Assembly: GCA_963744735.1 (NCBI GenBank)
Contig: CAVUVH010000020.1
Coordinates: 129,131-193,130 of the forward strand
DNA length: 64,000 nt
From: RPQJ01 sp963744735
Lineage (GTDB): Bacteria; Pseudomonadota; Gammaproteobacteria; Steroidobacterales; Steroidobacteraceae
Direction: 5' to 3'
Part shown: in pieces, positions 59,089 to 64,000 of the stretch
Numbering within the stretch: position 1 is the stretch's first letter
How the letters are laid out: every line of letters starts with the position of its first letter
Made by a program: the position numbers and the translations under genes
The notes under the pieces: model-generated
Database searches by the model: none
The model's input: only the letters and a program-made list of their open reading frames with translations
What the model was told of the DNA's origin: nothing

Positions 59089-59408
59089 TGGCGAGAAGGT
59101 ACCTGGGTAACGCTCTCGTGCGTTGCGTGTTGATTGCCCTGCTGGGGTTGCTGGCGTCCTGCGGCGGCGGCGGAGATTCGGCTTCCAGCCCGCCGCCTCC
59201 GCCACCCCCGCCACCTCATGGCGGCGCGATCGACCACTACGTTGTACATGCTTTCCCGCCCGACGCCGCGAGCGCCCTCCCTGGGGCACAGAAGAGCAAG
59301 GTCGGAGCCACACGAGCTAAGTCGTTGATGGCACTCGATTCCGATGACCGAGCGGCCAGCGACGTGACGAGAAACGTCGGCGCCGCCGCCCCGAACTGCC
59401 ACCCTTGA
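59085..59408 (+). CDS. truncated secreted lipoprotein with poly-Pro linker
   Basis: ATG 59085 overlaps the GH17 stop. The first ~45 residues are convincing: a signal with lipobox LLASC, then GGGGDSASS and a nine-Pro linker, the usual N-terminus of large surface glycosidases. After about 59230 the translation becomes nondescript and stops at 59408. I read this as the start of a further secreted enzyme cut off at the change of sequence character near 59.3 kb. Confidence 0.55.
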   Translation: MMARRYLGNALVRCVLIALLGLLASCGGGGDSASSPPPPPPPPPHGGAIDHYVVHAFPPDAASALPGAQKSKVGATRAKSLMALDSDDRAASDVTRNVGAAAPNCHP

Positions 59409-59437
59409 GCGGCAGCGGAGGGGTCAGGCGAAAGGCG

Positions 59438-59851
59438 CTACTTCTGGATGATGATCCAGCCGTCCTTCTCGTCCTTGTTCTCTCCTGCCGGTCCCTCGAG
59501 GATCTGCCAGTACTTGTAGTTGCCGTTCGGGGTCTCCGCCCGGATCTCCCCGGACGCGCAGGTTCGTCCAGAGCAGTTGACCCGGTAACGGGTTCCGACC
59601 CGGATCATTCCCTCGAAGATCTGGTCCTCGAACTCGATCTTGAGGTGGCGATTTTTCTCGGTCGAAGCCCAGAAGGCCAGGTCCCCCTTCTCTTTCGAGA
59701 GGGCGACCTTCTTGTAGTTCAGAGTCGCGGCCGAGGGGCCCACGACGATCGCCCGCGTGCCTTTCGGCGTGCAGGCGGAGAATCCGCCGATCGCGACTCC
59801 GGCGAAGAGGGCGGCGAGCGCGATCCGGAACGGCCAGGCGCGGTAGGTCAC
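59438..59851 (-). CDS. small lipoprotein/secreted protein A, ends in IIIQK
   Basis: 137 residues. MTYRAWPFRIALAALFAGVA...SAC is a signal with Cys at the end. The mature part is a beta-rich domain (YKKVALSKEKGDLAFWASTE, HLKIEFEDQIFEGM, YRVNCSGRTCASGEI) ending DGWIIIQK. The next gene ends GRIIIQK and has the same size, pointing to a paralogous pair. Function unknown; style resembles Acidobacteriota. Free of frameshifts, unlike its neighbours. Confidence 0.7.
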   Translation of the reverse strand: MTYRAWPFRIALAALFAGVAIGGFSACTPKGTRAIVVGPSAATLNYKKVALSKEKGDLAFWASTEKNRHLKIEFEDQIFEGMIRVGTRYRVNCSGRTCASGEIRAETPNGNYKYWQILEGPAGENKDEKDGWIIIQK

Positions 59852-59893
59852 GGTGTCCTCCTTCCGGAGCCGACGGTCTCTCGTCGCTCCGGG

Positions 59894-60283
59894 CTACTTC
59901 TGGATGATGATGCGTCCGTTCGGCTGGGGCGGGCCGTTGTTGAGGCTGACGGTATACGTAAACGTCTTCTTCGTGCCCGGGGTCGCCCCGGCCCGGAAGA
60001 CTCCCGTCCCGACCGGGCCGGAGTCCGCGGTGTTTGCCGAGAACGTGAGATTCGGAAAGGGTGACGGCTGCGCGAAGACGATCGCCAGCCGGCTGCCCAC
60101 CGGAGCGATCCAGGTGATCTGGTGGGATATCCCGATGTTCGCTGACGGGCAGTCGAGGGTTCCGTTCGCGTTGACGAGAATCGTGCGATTCGAAAACGAC
60201 GTGCAGTCGACCTGGGGTTTCGGGGCGATCGCCCTGCCGATGACGATTCCCGCGATCAGGCCCCCCACCAGGGCCACTCCCAC
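59894..60283 (-). CDS. membrane-anchored protein B, paralogue of the preceding
   Basis: 129 residues from a GTG at 60283; the exact start is uncertain because the frame continues into the kinase gene's end. One N-terminal helix (VALVGGLIAGIVIGRAIAP) is followed by a beta-rich domain (SHQITWIAPVGSRLAIVFAQ, TFTYTVSLNNGP) ending GRIIIQK. Both proteins share the WASTE/WIAPVG-like strand and the identical tail. Family not recognised. Confidence 0.6.
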   Translation of the reverse strand: MGVALVGGLIAGIVIGRAIAPKPQVDCTSFSNRTILVNANGTLDCPSANIGISHQITWIAPVGSRLAIVFAQPSPFPNLTFSANTADSGPVGTGVFRAGATPGTKKTFTYTVSLNNGPPQPNGRIIIQK

Positions 60284-60313
60284 CGAGGTTTTTTGATCCG
60301 ATGATGTCCTCGC

Positions 60314-62909
<2,596 letters not shown>

Positions 62910-62957
62910 CGAAAACGCCTGCCGCATTCTAATGCGCAGAGCGTCGCTTCGGGGCCT

Positions 62958-62963
62958 TACAAT
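62958..62963 (+). promoter_or_regulatory. -10 box, leaderless promoter
   Basis: TACAAT lies six bases before ATG 62970, so transcription probably starts at or next to the start codon. The opposite strand has TAGAAT (62926-62931) before the kinase, making a 60-base divergent promoter region. Confidence 0.4.
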
Positions 62964-62969
62964 CGGCCC

Positions 62970-64000
62970 ATGCAGGGCTTTCGCCGGGGGATTCTCGCGG
63001 CCCTGGGTCTGTCCGTCTCCACCGCCCTGCTCGCCGCCCAGCCGCCGGTCTCGCCGAGATCCTCGAGCGGTTCGATCACCTGACTGTGGGCGACGCCGTG
63101 GCCGTCAACAACCTCCACCTCACCGCCGGGCACGTGGACTGCGTCCTGGCCGGCCGGGCCGCGCCGGTCCGGGCGGGGGGAGGAGGTCGTGGATCTCTTC
63201 GAGGGAGCCGGGACGATGGACTACCTGTCCGTCGATCCGATCGAAGCCCCGTCCGTGATGTTCAACGCAAAGAAGGGATCGAGCCTGACTCCGGAGAAGA
63301 CCGACAAGGGAGTCCGGCTGCGCAGCCGCTTCGGCCGGATTCTCTGGCTCGCCCAGGGTCATCCGCTGCCCGCGTCTCGGGAGGCCCCGCAGCCGCGCTC
63401 GCCGACTCGCTCGCGAAGCAGCGCGAGAAATTCCGCCGGATCAACCTGCCGCCCTTCTCCCACGACTTTGCGATCCAGCGGCTCGACGCGCCTGCGGCCC
63501 CCCTCGTGTGGGCCGAGCTCGACGGGGGAGACGCAACCTGGTCTACCGGCTCGACGGCGACTCGAATCCTTCGGAAGAGCTGGGGGTCGTGTCCTCGAGC
63601 GAATGGAATGACCCGGAGCTCAAGAAGAACCTCTTCTACAACACGCTGTCCGACCAGCCGATCGGCCGCGACCGTCGGGACCCGCCGCGGCCGCGGTTTC
63701 TGCTCGTGGACGTCGACGTGGATCTCCGCGCCTCCGCCGGAAACGAGGCCAGGCTGACGGTCGTGGAGACGCTCGCTCCCCTCGGGCAGCCGCTCGCCGC
63801 ACTGCGCCTGGACCTCGAGAGCACCGTCTATACGTTCTCCGGAAACAACCTGGCCACGCGCCGTGAGCATCTCGTGAAGGTCACCGACGAGGCCGGGCGT
63901 TCCTTGCCGTTCGCCCACCGCAAGGACGAGGTCGTGGTCCAGCTCGCCGAGCCCGCGCCGCCGGAAAAGCCCTTCAAGCTGACGTTCGAGATCGACGGCG
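62970..64000 (+). CDS. exported protein, partial at right edge, frameshifted
   Basis: ATG 62970 opens a signal peptide (FRRGILAALGLSVSTALLAA). Several frame changes follow (near 63050, 63180, 63370 and 63530) through coherent segments: LTVGDAVAVNNLHLTAGHVD, LFEGAGTMDYLSVDPIEAPS, VRLRSRFGRILWLAQGHPLP, QREKFRRINLPPFSHDFAIQ and, to the window end, LLVDVDVDLRASAGNEARLT, HRKDEVVVQLAEP. This resembles the N-terminal beta region of large secreted proteins of Acidobacteriota, possibly of M1-aminopeptidase type, but no catalytic motif is inside the window. Confidence 0.6.

Overview
The first ~59 kb reads as chromosome of a high-GC gammaproteobacterium, probably of the Xanthomonadales/Steroidobacterales/Nevskiales kind. 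The grounds are a large TonB-dependent receptor, PhaR and phasin, glgC/glgA, a DUF3683-type FAD/Fe-S oxidoreductase, DUF1840, DUF192 and DUF4404 proteins, and TtcA. This is gene-content inference, not a database result. I see no rRNA, tRNA, CRISPR array, phage or transposase.

Layout. 0-9 kb: the 5' end of an M3 peptidase, DUF1840 and a small membrane protein, a cyclophilin, fadD, a crotonase, an SDR enzyme, alanine dehydrogenase with a divergent Lrp/AsnC regulator, a pterin dehydratase and a double retropepsin-like protein. 9-15 kb: a TonB-dependent receptor, DUF192 protein, lipoprotein and a PadR-HAAS pair. 15-18.5 kb: glgC, a LEA14-like lipoprotein and glgA. 18.5-22 kb: an Ada-like methyltransferase, phaR, phasin, MaoC hydratase and cysK, with palindromes that may be PhaR sites. 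22-34.6 kb: an RND adaptor and pump, an M32 carboxypeptidase with altered metal motifs, a response regulator-EAL protein with a multi-step hybrid kinase, and ttcA. 34.6-40 kb: a nested inverted-repeat element, an APC permease, and a tightly overlapped four-gene operon (phosphatase, degenerate ADP-ribosylglycohydrolase, zincin, ATP-grasp ligase). That operon is my best candidate for an undescribed system. It ends at a five-run G4 repeat. 40-53.5 kb: DksA/TraR, peptide deformylase, an M49-like peptidase, pirin, an MliC lipoprotein, small envelope proteins, a membrane-fused GDPD and a giant FAD/Fe-S oxidoreductase. 53.6-59.3 kb: an antiporter, then what looks like a beta-1,3-glucan locus: two divergent sugar transporters sharing a LacI-type operator, a GH17 lipoprotein, and the start of another secreted lipoprotein.

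From about 59.3-59.4 kb to the end the content changes abruptly. A Ser/Thr kinase with TolB-like and TPR regions, two small paralogous secreted proteins and a partial exported protein resemble Acidobacteriota. This may be a chimeric join in a metagenome assembly, or foreign DNA.

Many otherwise normal genes carry a single frameshift (DUF1840, cyclophilin, crotonase, SDR, pterin dehydratase, DUF192, RND pump, M49 peptidase, the oxidoreductase 5' end). In the last 4.6 kb frameshifts become very dense. Uncorrected sequencing indels explain this better than decay. I give such genes their full homologous extent and note the break.
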